From contig DWWL01000002.1 of assembly GCA_019119775.1 (NCBI GenBank), positions 1 through 64,000 of the forward strand: DNA of 64,000 nucleotides, given 5' to 3'. Within the stretch, counting starts at the first letter, position 1, and every line of letters begins with the position of its first letter. Below are positions 48,367 to 56,673 of this stretch, in pieces. A model generated the notes under the pieces. That model was not told where the DNA came from. It did no database searches and was given only the letters and a program-made list of their open reading frames with translations. The stretch comes from Candidatus Lachnoclostridium pullistercoris (GTDB lineage Bacteria; Bacillota; Clostridia; Lachnospirales; Lachnospiraceae). Made by a program: the position numbers and the translations under genes.

Positions 48367-49383
48367 TCAGATTTCCACAACTACCTTAAGATAATCAGCG
48401 GGATTCTTGATCATATCCTGAATCACCGTCTCCACCTCTTCCAGCCGGCAGGTCCTGGTGGTCAGAGCGTCCACCGGCAGCTTGCCCTCGTGGATCAGTT
48501 TTATGGCCTCCGGGAATTTCTTATTGGAATTTCTGCTGGGCAGAACGTCGATCTCCTTCTGCATCAAACGGACGGTGTTGATCATCACCGGGTCATGAGG
48601 CCAGCCGATGAGAGCGATCCGGCCGCCGTGGCACACGTAGTCGTGCATTTTTCCCAGGATAGCGGGAGCTCCGGTACAGTCGATCATGGCCTCCGGCAGC
48701 TTGCCGTTTGTCACTTCCTTCAGATACTCCTCCACATCGCCGTTCTTGGAATTGAAAATATAGGGAACGCCCATGGCCTTTGCCTCGTCCAGTCTCTCCT
48801 GGATGATGTCTACCAGAATGGGGGTTGCTCCGTAATTGATGCAGGCAAAGGACGCCATCAGTCCGATCACGCCGGCGCCGAACACCACCACATGCTCTCC
48901 CGCTTTCACTCTGGCTCTGGTAGCCCCATGAAGTCCGATGGTGAAGGGCTCCACCAGCGCCGCATGGATAAAGGTCATGTCATCCGGAATCTTAAAGCAC
49001 TGTCTGGTGGGATGAAGGAAGTACTCTGCCATCATTCCGTCTTTGTGAACGCCGCACACATGCAGGTCAGCGCAGTTGTTCCACCGCTCCTCGGCGCACA
49101 TATGGCACTTTAAGCAGGGCACGTAGGGCTCGAGAGCCACGCGGTCTCCCACTTTTAAGCCTTCGGGATTGTCTCCCACTTCCACCACCACGCCTACGCC
49201 CTCGTGGCCCAGGCCGTTGATGGGGTACTTCATCGTAGGATTGACGCCTCTGTAGGCCGTCACGTCAGAACCGCAGATGCCGCACATCTCCATCTTGATC
49301 AGTGCCTGTCCCGGCTGCAGCTGCGGCTTCGGGAACTCTTTAATTTCCAGTTTGCCAGGTTTTTCAATACACAGTACTCTCAT
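48367..49383 (-). CDS. Zinc-dependent medium-chain dehydrogenase (sorbitol/threonine DH-like)
   Basis: 338 residues. The catalytic zinc site is CGICGSD (Cys34/37) with GLGHEGVG, and the structural zinc Cys cluster is CLKCHMCAEERWNNC. The Rossmann motif is VVFGAGVIGLMA. Oxidises a secondary alcohol of a polyol or sugar with NAD(P). ATG at 49383 after GGAGGAAGG. Follows the SDR by 12 nt, so the two dehydrogenases may together invert a hydroxyl via a keto intermediate. Confidence 0.87.
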   Translation of the reverse strand: MRVLCIEKPGKLEIKEFPKPQLQPGQALIKMEMCGICGSDVTAYRGVNPTMKYPINGLGHEGVGVVVEVGDNPEGLKVGDRVALEPYVPCLKCHMCAEERWNNCADLHVCGVHKDGMMAEYFLHPTRQCFKIPDDMTFIHAALVEPFTIGLHGATRARVKAGEHVVVFGAGVIGLMASFACINYGATPILVDIIQERLDEAKAMGVPYIFNSKNGDVEEYLKEVTNGKLPEAMIDCTGAPAILGKMHDYVCHGGRIALIGWPHDPVMINTVRLMQKEIDVLPSRNSNKKFPEAIKLIHEGKLPVDALTTRTCRLEEVETVIQDMIKNPADYLKVVVEI

Positions 49384-49395
49384 TTTTCCTTCCTC

Positions 49396-50184
49396 CTAGT
49401 CATTCTCCTTGATATAATTCAGCGCATTGGGCATAATTCCCAGATTCCAGCCTCCGTCCGCGAAAATCACCTGACCAACTATGTAATCAGATTCTTCACA
49501 GGCAAGAAAACATGCCAGACTGGCAATCTCCTCTACTTTTCCAAACCGTTCCACGGGGGATACGGACAGGATTTCGTCAGCATTCAAAATTCCCTTCTTC
49601 AGGGGCGTTTCCACCATCTCTGTGCGAATCCATCCAGGAGCAATGGCATTTACTTTAATGCCATAAATCGCCCATTCAGCTCCCAGCTGCTCCGTCATCA
49701 GATTAACAGCCCCTTTGGTAATTCCGTAAGGAAGGCGTCCCACATTGATCATTCTCGTATTTCCGGAAGAAATGTTGACGATGCTTCCCCCTCCATCCTG
49801 CCTCATATAGCGTCCTGCCGCCTGACAGCAGAAAAACGGAGCTTTCATGTTAATGTCAATTACTTCATCCAGAACCTCTTCCGACAGCTTAAGACTTGGA
49901 CATGGCCTGGCAATTCCTGCACAGTTTACAAGTACGTCAATGCGACCATAAGTTTTATGAACATAATCCATCATGGCAAAAATATCATCCCGGCTTCTCA
50001 AATCAATCTTATAAAATTCCGCCGCCGGTCCAATCTTTTCCGCAGATTCTTTTCCGCAGTCCAGCACATCCGCCAGTATCACCTTTGCTCCTTCGGCGGC
50101 AAATTTTTCCGCGATCCCAAAACCGATCCCCCTCGCTGCTCCAGTTACCACTGCTGTTTTTCCTTCCAAACGATTTCCTGTCAT
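49396..50184 (-). CDS. Short-chain dehydrogenase/reductase
   Basis: 262-residue classical SDR. Cofactor motif is TGAARGIGFGIA, then NCAGIARP (NAG-type), catalytic SSGN and YGITK. Resembles gluconate 5-dehydrogenase/sorbitol-type SDRs. ATG at 50184 after AAGGAGA; the frame to 50238 is an artefact. Codon usage is clearly AT-richer than its neighbours, suggesting it joined the operon separately. Acts on an unidentified sugar, polyol or acid. Confidence 0.88.
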   Translation of the reverse strand: MTGNRLEGKTAVVTGAARGIGFGIAEKFAAEGAKVILADVLDCGKESAEKIGPAAEFYKIDLRSRDDIFAMMDYVHKTYGRIDVLVNCAGIARPCPSLKLSEEVLDEVIDINMKAPFFCCQAAGRYMRQDGGGSIVNISSGNTRMINVGRLPYGITKGAVNLMTEQLGAEWAIYGIKVNAIAPGWIRTEMVETPLKKGILNADEILSVSPVERFGKVEEIASLACFLACEESDYIVGQVIFADGGWNLGIMPNALNYIKEND

Positions 50185-50194
50185 CTTGTTCTCC

Positions 50195-50950
50195 TTACCA
50201 CCATTTGATCTTGTCTGTAATATAGTTTCGGTATTCAATGAACTTGGGAGAGGTGATGTCTCTGGGCCTGGGCAGGTCGATGTAGACCTCCTCCTTGATC
50301 TTGGCCGGCTTATTGGTCAGGATCAGCACCTTTTCTGCCAGGTACACCGCTTCTTCAATATTGTGAGTGATAAATATGACTGTACTTCCCAGCTCCTTCC
50401 ACAGGCGGACCACCTCGTCCTCCAGATAGAATCTCATCTTTACGTCCATCTGGCCGTAGGGCTCATCCATCAGAAGCAGGTCCGGCTGCATGGCGAAGGA
50501 GCGGCCGATGATGATCCGCTGCTCCGCGGATACGGACAGCTCCCCGGGATATGCTTTCCGGCTCTCCTGCAGTCCCATCAGATCCAGGATCTGATTCACC
50601 CGGCGGTCGATCTCATCCTTCGGAACCTTTTTGATCTTCAGTCCGTAGGCGATGTTCTGCTCCACCGTCTGCCACGGCAGGGCGCTGGGCTCCTGGAACA
50701 CAAAGGAAATATTGTGTTTTCTGGGATCTGCCGGCACGCCGTCAATATAGATATCTCCGGAACTGGGCTGGTGGATCCTGGTCAGGCAGTTTAAGAATGT
50801 GGACTTTCCGCAGCCGGTCGGTCCTACCACGCACACAAACTCTCCTTTTCTAATATTAAATGACATGTCATCCAGCACCAGCAGATCGCCGAACCGTTTT
50901 GTCAGGTTCTTCACTTCCACTTTTACTGGTCTGTTATCTTTTTCAGGCAT
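50195..50950 (-). CDS. NitT/TauT-type ABC ATPase with degenerate signature motif
   Basis: 251 residues. Canonical Walker A (GPTGCGKST, 43-51), Walker B (LLLMDEP, 158-164) and H-loop His196 (FITHNIEEA). The signature motif is LSVSAEQR (138-145) instead of LSGGQ/MQQR, and the D-loop reads GQMD. In a heterodimer its own Walker site would pair with the canonical signature of the neighbouring ATPase; its poor signature would pair with the partner's altered site. ATG at 50950 after AGGAGG. Part of the operon importer. Confidence 0.88.
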   Translation of the reverse strand: MPEKDNRPVKVEVKNLTKRFGDLLVLDDMSFNIRKGEFVCVVGPTGCGKSTFLNCLTRIHQPSSGDIYIDGVPADPRKHNISFVFQEPSALPWQTVEQNIAYGLKIKKVPKDEIDRRVNQILDLMGLQESRKAYPGELSVSAEQRIIIGRSFAMQPDLLLMDEPYGQMDVKMRFYLEDEVVRLWKELGSTVIFITHNIEEAVYLAEKVLILTNKPAKIKEEVYIDLPRPRDITSPKFIEYRNYITDKIKWW

Positions 50951-50968
50951 ACGCTTCTCCTCCTGAGA

Positions 50969-51730
50969 TTAAATGGACAGATCCGTGTTGTCCGAGATCA
51001 CCGTCCGCAGGTCAAGGAACTCTCTGCTGACCATATCTCTCGGTCTTGGGATGTCAATGGGGTAGACCTCTTTCACCCTGGCCGGGCAGTCGCTGAGCAG
51101 AATGATCCGATCTCCCAGATAGCAGGCTTCCTCGATGTTGTTGGTTACGAAGATAACGGTCCTCTTCTCCTGCTCCCACATTTTTAACAGATCTTCCTGC
51201 ATTTTGTACCGGGTCTGGGCGTCCAGCTTTCCGAAAGGTTCGTCCATAATCAGCAGCTTCGGGTCTGCCGCGTAGGCTCTGGCGATGCCCACTCTCTGCT
51301 GCATGCCGCCGGAGAGCTGTCTGGGATAATAATCTTCAAAGCCTTCCAGGCCCACCAGCTTGATGTAATGTCTGGCGATCTCCCGGCGCTCTTCCTTCTT
51401 CATACCTCTGAACTTCAGCGCCAGCTCCACATTCTCAATGACTGTCTTAAAGGACATGAGGGCCAGCTTCTGAAATACCATTCCGATCTCCGGGTTTAAC
51501 CCCTTCCACTCTTTTCCGTTGTAGATGATCTGTCCTTCCGTGGCGTCCTCCACTCCGGCGATAATGTTTAACATCACCGTTTTTCCGCAGCGTCCGGGAC
51601 CCAGAATGACCAGAAATTCTCCGTCGTACACGTCAAAGCTCACATCGTCAATCGCCGTAAAATATCCTTTTTTCGAGAAAAAGGTTTTGGACAGATGACG
51701 GATTTCCATTCGTTTTACTTGTTGTTCCAT
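50969..51730 (-). CDS. NitT/TauT-type ABC ATPase lacking the H-loop histidine
   Basis: 253 residues. Signature LSGGMQQRVGIARA (from 139) and Walker B LLIMDEP (159-165) are canonical. Walker A is GPGRCGKT (44-51; Lys and Thr kept, Arg unusual). The H-loop reads FVTNNIEEA, with Asn197 where ATPases have His. That change usually cripples hydrolysis. Start is ATG 51730 after AAGGTGG, overlapping the permease gene by 16 nt. Forms with the adjacent ATPase a predicted asymmetric pair. Confidence 0.88.
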   Translation of the reverse strand: MEQQVKRMEIRHLSKTFFSKKGYFTAIDDVSFDVYDGEFLVILGPGRCGKTVMLNIIAGVEDATEGQIIYNGKEWKGLNPEIGMVFQKLALMSFKTVIENVELALKFRGMKKEERREIARHYIKLVGLEGFEDYYPRQLSGGMQQRVGIARAYAADPKLLIMDEPFGKLDAQTRYKMQEDLLKMWEQEKRTVIFVTNNIEEACYLGDRIILLSDCPARVKEVYPIDIPRPRDMVSREFLDLRTVISDNTDLSI

Positions 51731-52503
51731 GGACACACCACCTTTTCCAGTTTTTGTAAGATCACTGCCAGGATTGCTCCGATAATGGCGATGGTGATCA
51801 CGGATACCAGTACCAGGGACAGATCGCTGCCCTGCCATCCTCTGGTCACGAGAGAACCCAGGCCCTGCTGAGCGCCCATCATCTCTGCGGCCAGCACTGT
51901 GGTCCAGCCGGAGCTGACGGAGGTGCGGATGCCTGCGAAAATGGACGGCAGCGCCGTGGGGATAACGATTTCCTTCAATATCTGCTTATTGTTTCCGCCG
52001 AAGATCCGTCCTACATGGATATTGATCTTATCCACCATCTCGATTCCGGCGGAGGTATTGATTACCAGGGGAACGAAGGTTCCGATAAATACCAGAAGTA
52101 CCTTCGGGAACTCTCCCAGTCCGAACCACATGATCACGATCGGGATCCAGGCAATGGGCGGAATCGGACGGATAACCTCAAAAATACTTCCGAAAAACGC
52201 TCTCGCCCACCGGCTCCATCCAATAAGAATACCGAAGGCGATGCCGAATGCCCAGGAGATCAGCAGGGCGATCAGCACCCGGCGGAGACTGGCCCAGGCA
52301 TGGCCGATCAGCGTTGTCTTTGCGATCGGTCTGGTAAATGTCCGGATAAACCGCTCCCAAACGTCCCAGGGAGCCGGCATCAGATCCGGATGGCCGGCGG
52401 AAAACGCGATCCAGCCGACGATGATCAAAACAACAGCCAGCACGGGAAGCCCCCAGTACAGCGCAGTTCTGATCATTTTCTGTTTGCTGCTCATTCTATC
52501 CAT
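51715..52503 (-). CDS. NitT/TauT-type ABC permease (2)
   Basis: 262 residues, about six membrane helices. Typical SsuC/TauC elements are RPIPPIAWIPIVIMWFGLGE and the docking loop with NKQILKEIVIPTALPSIFAGIR. ATG at 52503 after AGGAGG. The sister permease lies 10 nt upstream and differs in sequence, so the channel is probably a heterodimer. Confidence 0.9.
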   Translation of the reverse strand: MDRMSSKQKMIRTALYWGLPVLAVVLIIVGWIAFSAGHPDLMPAPWDVWERFIRTFTRPIAKTTLIGHAWASLRRVLIALLISWAFGIAFGILIGWSRWARAFFGSIFEVIRPIPPIAWIPIVIMWFGLGEFPKVLLVFIGTFVPLVINTSAGIEMVDKINIHVGRIFGGNNKQILKEIVIPTALPSIFAGIRTSVSSGWTTVLAAEMMGAQQGLGSLVTRGWQGSDLSLVLVSVITIAIIGAILAVILQKLEKVVCPWNNK

Positions 52504-52513
52504 ATGCGCCCTC

Positions 52514-53347
52514 CTAACGATTTACCTTCCAGCGAAGGAAGTACCTCTCACAGCGGGACAGGATAGCCGAAAGGATTGCTCCGATGGCTCCGATCACCAC
52601 CATGCCTACGATCACGATATCCGGTCTTGCAACCGTCCGCCCGATCTGGATCATGTAGCCCAGTCCGGCGCTGGCCGCCAGCATTTCCGCCGCCACCAGG
52701 GTGGACCAGGAATTGCCTAAAGCCACGCGGATTCCCGCAAATACCATGGGAAGAGAGGAAGGAATTCCGATCTTCCAGAAGATCAGCCAGTTGGGCGCGC
52801 CGAAGGTCCTGGACACGTCGATGAGCACCTGACTGGTCAGCTTGATGCCTGTGTAGGAGTTGATCACGCAGGGCACAAACGCCGTAAAGAAAATGATCAG
52901 GGCTTTGGCCTTTAAGCCGACGCCCATCCACACCACTACCAGAGGGATCCAGGCGATGGGCGGAACGGGACGCACCAGCTCAAAGATCGGCCGGATAAAA
53001 CGGTCCGCATAAGTCCACCATCCCATCAGAAGCCCCAGGGGAACGCCGATGATGATCGCCACGCAGAATCCTGACAAAGCCACCTGAAGGCTGGCCAGAA
53101 TGTTGGTCCCCAGCACGTTTCCGTCGGGAACCGTATTGGTAAATTTATCCACCAGAGTGGCCAGCACCTCCGTCGGCGGAGGAAGAAGGTGAGAATCCAC
53201 CAGTCCCAGCATTACCACTCCCTGCCAAATGATCAGCACCGTCAGGATGCCGGCAGCGCTGAGCAGCATGTACTTCACGTTTGCCTTCTTCTGCTGCTCC
53301 AGATACTCTGACCATTTGGCTTCCAGATTTTTCTTGTCTGCTGCCAT
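52514..53347 (-). CDS. NitT/TauT-type ABC permease (1)
   Basis: 277 residues. A charged cytosolic N-terminus precedes about six membrane helices, with RPVPPIAWIPLVVVWMGVG and the ATPase-docking loop SRTFGAPNWLIFWKIGIPSS. ATG at 53347 after AAGGAGA. Follows the binding-protein gene after 208 nt containing stable hairpins. Confidence 0.9.
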   Translation of the reverse strand: MAADKKNLEAKWSEYLEQQKKANVKYMLLSAAGILTVLIIWQGVVMLGLVDSHLLPPPTEVLATLVDKFTNTVPDGNVLGTNILASLQVALSGFCVAIIIGVPLGLLMGWWTYADRFIRPIFELVRPVPPIAWIPLVVVWMGVGLKAKALIIFFTAFVPCVINSYTGIKLTSQVLIDVSRTFGAPNWLIFWKIGIPSSLPMVFAGIRVALGNSWSTLVAAEMLAASAGLGYMIQIGRTVARPDIVIVGMVVIGAIGAILSAILSRCERYFLRWKVNR

Positions 53348-53487
53348 ATTTACTCTCCTTTTGATTTGTTTCTGAATGCCATGGCCGCCGCCTCCGTCTG
53401 ACGCACTGTATTCTCAGGGCATCGCTCCCGGAAGCGGCGGCCGGATATTTGTCCGGCTGACGCCGGTTTCTTTTATTTCCGCGGGCT

Positions 53488-53523
53488 GCCGGCCGGGCGG
53501 ACATGGCTCCATGCCCAGCCGGC
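53488..53523 (-). other. Stable intercistronic hairpin between binding protein and permease genes
   Basis: GCCGGC, GGGC and ATGG arms around a short loop, closed by CCAT, GCCC and GCCGGC. A second long-range stem (GGCCGCCGC near 53384 with GCGGCGGCC near 53434) lies in the same 208-nt gap. There is no T-tract, so it more likely protects the upstream mRNA or reduces readthrough, giving more binding protein than permease. Confidence 0.55.
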
Positions 53524-53555
53524 TGCTGCCGCAGGATATTTCATTTGCAGATCGA

Positions 53556-54683
53556 TCACTCCGCGGAGGTTTCTGCCTCTGCCTGAACCTCTGTGAGCAG
53601 CTTGGAGTCTACGTGACCGGCAAATTTCTCCAGGTCTCCCTCCTCGTAGTTGCCGCATTGGATGAAGAATTCCAGAACGTCAGCCATCTTCTGCTCCATC
53701 TCGGATACGTCGCTGCCCTCTGCCTTGTTCTCCATCATGGCAACAGACTCGTCCAGAGTAAAGTAGGTGTCGGCCTCCACATACATCTTTGTGGTTTCCT
53801 CATCCATGGAGCTTCCGTTCTCATCGTTCATGGCCATGCAATACTCCACGGCGCCTTCCGGATTCTCTCTGATCCAGTCCATGGCTCTGTAGTATTCCTT
53901 CATGAACACTTTCATAGCCTCATATTTTTCCGGATCTGCGTAGCTGTTCTTGTTGGCCACGAAATGGCACATCAGACCGGAGTCTACCAGAGGACCGCTG
54001 GAAACTGCGGTGTACTTGTCGGGCTCCGTCATCATGCGGAAGGTTCCGCCGGATCCCGTCAGCACGCAGGCATCGCCCTCTCCGGCGATAAACGCGCTGT
54101 AGGCCGTAGCCGGGTCCATGGCGATAAATTCCACGTCAGACTGGGTCAGGCCAAAACCCTCAAGAGTTTTTACAAACACGTACTGAGTCACGCTGCCTGT
54201 ATTGCACAGCACGGATTTTCCTTTCCAGGTGTCCGCAGTACCATAAATTTCATCACTGTATGTATTGTTTCCGGTTCCGGCCGCCACAATGTCGGAGTCA
54301 TTTCTCGTAAATACCACCTGGGTTCCGTCGTCAGTGTTGCTGGCTCCCAGCACTACCGCGTCGTATCCCAGAACGCCGGCAAATACGCCTCCGATTCCCG
54401 TACATCCGATATCCCAGCCGTCAGCGGAAAGGGATTCCATCTGCACCGGTCCGTTGGTGAAGAGCTGCTCGCTGATGCTCAGGCCTGCCTCGTCAAAATA
54501 TCCTTCCTGCTGAGCCACATAAATAGGAAGCCAGTTTAAGCTGCCGCCAATTCCGGACACTGTCAGCTCATATTTCGCTTCTCCATCTCCGCCTCCGCTT
54601 GCCGTTCCGCCGCCGCAGCCTGTAAGCGCCCCCGCGCACATCGCAGCCGCCAGACCCATCGCTGTCAAAGCTTTCAATTTCAT
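53556..54683 (-). CDS. NitT/TauT-type substrate-binding lipoprotein
   Basis: 375 residues. Lipobox LTGC (Cys about 22) and a Gly/Ser spacer, then the NMT1/SsuA-like fold: NWLPIYVAQQEGYFDEAGL, GWDIGCTGIGGVFAGVLGYD, and a C-terminal acidic stretch. Captures the substrate outside the cell. Relatives bind sulfonates, nitrate, pyrimidines or vitamins, so the family alone does not say sugar; the enzyme genes downstream do. ATG at 54683 after GGAGG. First gene of the operon. Confidence 0.88.
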   Translation of the reverse strand: MKLKALTAMGLAAAMCAGALTGCGGGTASGGGDGEAKYELTVSGIGGSLNWLPIYVAQQEGYFDEAGLSISEQLFTNGPVQMESLSADGWDIGCTGIGGVFAGVLGYDAVVLGASNTDDGTQVVFTRNDSDIVAAGTGNNTYSDEIYGTADTWKGKSVLCNTGSVTQYVFVKTLEGFGLTQSDVEFIAMDPATAYSAFIAGEGDACVLTGSGGTFRMMTEPDKYTAVSSGPLVDSGLMCHFVANKNSYADPEKYEAMKVFMKEYYRAMDWIRENPEGAVEYCMAMNDENGSSMDEETTKMYVEADTYFTLDESVAMMENKAEGSDVSEMEQKMADVLEFFIQCGNYEEGDLEKFAGHVDSKLLTEVQAEAETSAE

Positions 54684-54784
54684 AAAACATCCTCCTCCTT
54701 GAAAAAATAATACATAAATACATGTTCTCCGGTCTTTTCTTTTTGGTCAAATTACTGTTTTCCTGTTGCCCTCAAGATAGGTTC

Positions 54785-54813
54785 ATTATAAAAAATAAAT
54801 AAGCAAAAATCAA
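54785..54813 (-). promoter_or_regulatory. Promoter of the 13-gene operon
   Basis: -35 TTGATT (54808-54813), 17-nt spacer, -10 TATAAT (54785-54790), minus strand, about 100 nt before the binding-protein start. Confidence 0.7.
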
Positions 54814-54824
54814 ATGTTTTTTAC

Positions 54825-54836
54825 GCAAACGTTTGC
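54825..54836. promoter_or_regulatory. LacI-type operator
   Basis: Perfect 12-bp palindrome GCAAACGTTTGC with the central CG typical of LacI/GalR sites. It overlaps the lacI -35 box and lies 11 bp upstream of the operon -35, so one site can control both directions. Confidence 0.75.
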
Positions 54837-54861
54837 CTTATTGTGACGTTTGTGCTATAAT
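54833..54861 (+). promoter_or_regulatory. Promoter of the LacI-family regulator
   Basis: -35 TTGCCT (54833-54838), 17-nt spacer, -10 TATAAT (54856-54861). Confidence 0.7.
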
Positions 54862-54920
54862 CAAGACAATATTCGCGGAGTTTTTGTCGTTAAAAGATAA
54901 ACAAAGGAAGGAGCAAGCCT

Positions 54921-55955
54921 ATGACACTTAAGGAAATTGCACAAATGGCCGGTGTTTCCATCTCCACCGTGTCAAGAGTGATCAACAATCAGAACTCAAA
55001 AGCCGCCAGCAAGGAAGTGCAGGACCGGATCTGGCAGATCGTGCGGGAAACGGGATACACCCCAAATATTTCCGCAAAAAGCCTGCAGAAGGGCGCCCAG
55101 GCTCCCATCAACACCCGCTCGCTTGCCTGCCTGTTTGCCCGTACTCCTGACTCTCCCAACGATCCTTTTTTCTCCTCCCTGGCCAGAAGTGTGGAAACTG
55201 CCGCCTACCAGCAGAATTACCTGGTCAAATCTTCCTTCACCGCCTTTGACCTCACGGAAACCGCGTCCAACGCGCGCATGTTTATGGACCCTTCGATCAA
55301 CGGGGTGGCCGTTCTCGGCCGGATCGACAAGGCCGGCCTGAAATTCTTAAAGCAGCACTGCCGGTTTGTGGCCTACACCGGTTTAAATGAGATCAACGCA
55401 AAGTACGACCAGATTCTCTGCGACGGCTATCAGGCCAGCGTCACCGCTGTGGAACATCTGATCAGCCTGGGCCACCGCCACATTGCCTACATCGGCGAAA
55501 CCAACAATGAAACCCGCTACAACGGCTACCGGGATACCCTGGAAAAACACCATCTTCCCTGCAATGCCTCCTATGTAGCCTCCGTGCAGCAGACTTCCGG
55601 AGGCGGATTAAAGGGCGCCCTGAAAATTTTAGAGCAGCAGCCCCTCATCACCGCTTTCTTCTGCAGCAACGACGTCACTGCCATCGGCGCCATGCGCGCC
55701 GTCCGGGACAAGGGCTTAAAAATCCCCAAAGACATCTCTGTAATCAGCATTGACGACATCGACACAGCCCAGTACCTGTCCCCCATGCTCACCACCATAC
55801 ACGTTCCCATTGAAGAAATGGGGCAGATGACTGCCAAGATCCTCATCGATCGGATCACCGGCGGCCACACCCTGCCCATGAAGATCTTTCTGCCCTTCTA
55901 CCTCTCACAGCGGGAAAGCTGCGCCCCGCCACGGGAGGAAGAAAAATCGTTCTGA
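54921..55955 (+). CDS. LacI-family transcriptional regulator
   Basis: 344 residues. The N-terminal helix-turn-helix and hinge (TLKEIAQMAGVSISTVSRVI...NISAKSLQKG) precede a sugar-binding-protein-like domain (ISLGHRHIAYIGE; FCSNDVTAIGAM; ISVISIDDIDTAQYLSPMLT). ATG at 54921 after AAGGAGG. Divergent from the 13-gene operon with the palindrome between them; probably its repressor, released by the substrate or an intermediate. Confidence 0.93.
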   Translation: MTLKEIAQMAGVSISTVSRVINNQNSKAASKEVQDRIWQIVRETGYTPNISAKSLQKGAQAPINTRSLACLFARTPDSPNDPFFSSLARSVETAAYQQNYLVKSSFTAFDLTETASNARMFMDPSINGVAVLGRIDKAGLKFLKQHCRFVAYTGLNEINAKYDQILCDGYQASVTAVEHLISLGHRHIAYIGETNNETRYNGYRDTLEKHHLPCNASYVASVQQTSGGGLKGALKILEQQPLITAFFCSNDVTAIGAMRAVRDKGLKIPKDISVISIDDIDTAQYLSPMLTTIHVPIEEMGQMTAKILIDRITGGHTLPMKIFLPFYLSQRESCAPPREEEKSF

Positions 55956-56013
55956 CCTGCCTGCTGGGGCAGAAGCATTCTGGCCGGGCCTGCCGCCTGC
56001 CAGTCCTGTCAAA

Positions 56014-56057
56014 ACAAAAGAGCACCCGCGGCTCTCCTGCCGCGAATGCTCTTTTGT
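56014..56057. terminator. Bidirectional terminator between lacI and lspA
   Basis: ACAAAAGAGCA (56014-56024) pairs with TGCTCTTTTGT (56047-56057) around an inner CGCGG/CCGCG stem; both flanks give T-runs. Confidence 0.85.
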
Positions 56058-56067
56058 CTTTTCCTTC

Positions 56068-56550
56068 TTATTTTCTTTTTCTTCTTCCGTACTCTCTTAA
56101 GCTCTCCCAGACCTCATGAAGAAAGATAATCGTTCCGCCCAGGAAAATGAACAGATCCCCCAGATTAAAGATCACTTTCTTAAACTTCCCCCAGTTAACT
56201 GAAAAGTAGTCCACCACGTAATGCCTGGTGATCCGGTCGTAGATATTGCTGAGGGCGCCGGCAAGAGTCAGGGAAAATCCCAGTTTTTCCATTCTGTGGC
56301 CCTTTCTCTGAAGCAGCCAGAACAAAATGCCCCCCACAGCGGACGCGGTGATGATCGGCACCATCCGCACCGCCTCCTGATACCGTTTCAGAAAACCGAA
56401 CGGCAGCCCGGCGTTGTGGCTTTTGTGAAGCACGATCCTTCCCTTTTCATCCAGCTTTTTCGGAAATTCTGCCCCGTCCCGGCTCTCGATCTCCGCCTTC
56501 AGCGCCAGATCCGTCAGCACGAGAAATCCGATCAGTCCCAAAAATATCAT
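56068..56550 (-). CDS. lspA: Signal peptidase II-like protein
   Basis: 160 residues, four membrane helices. LspA landmarks are retained with changes: DLALKAEIE (DxxxK near the start), SHNAGLPFGFL, then both catalytic-Asp regions, LSNIYDRITRHYVVDYF and FNLGDLFIF (usually FNxAD). Would cleave lipoprotein signal peptides within the membrane. The substitutions suggest a paralogue rather than the main enzyme, but activity is plausible. ATG at 56550 after AGGAGG. Single gene. Confidence 0.8.
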   Translation of the reverse strand: MIFLGLIGFLVLTDLALKAEIESRDGAEFPKKLDEKGRIVLHKSHNAGLPFGFLKRYQEAVRMVPIITASAVGGILFWLLQRKGHRMEKLGFSLTLAGALSNIYDRITRHYVVDYFSVNWGKFKKVIFNLGDLFIFLGGTIIFLHEVWESLREYGRRKRK

Positions 56551-56673
56551 TGCCCCGCCTCCTGTCTGTCTTTCCTTCCTTTATTGTACTATTCTTCCCG
56601 TCCCCCGTCCAGCGGAAAATGCTGCGGCTGATTTCCTCCATCTCTGCATATAATGAAGAAAAACGGAGTTTTT

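Noticed and set aside
47259..48389. Plus-strand open frame across the epimerase and aldolase genes
   Set aside because: Antisense to two well-supported enzyme genes.
41790..54683. Known sulfoquinovose (sulfoglycolysis) operon
   Set aside because: The transporter family fits sulfonates, but no isomerase/kinase/aldolase set typical of those pathways or sulfolactaldehyde reductase could be recognised, so the substrate is left open.
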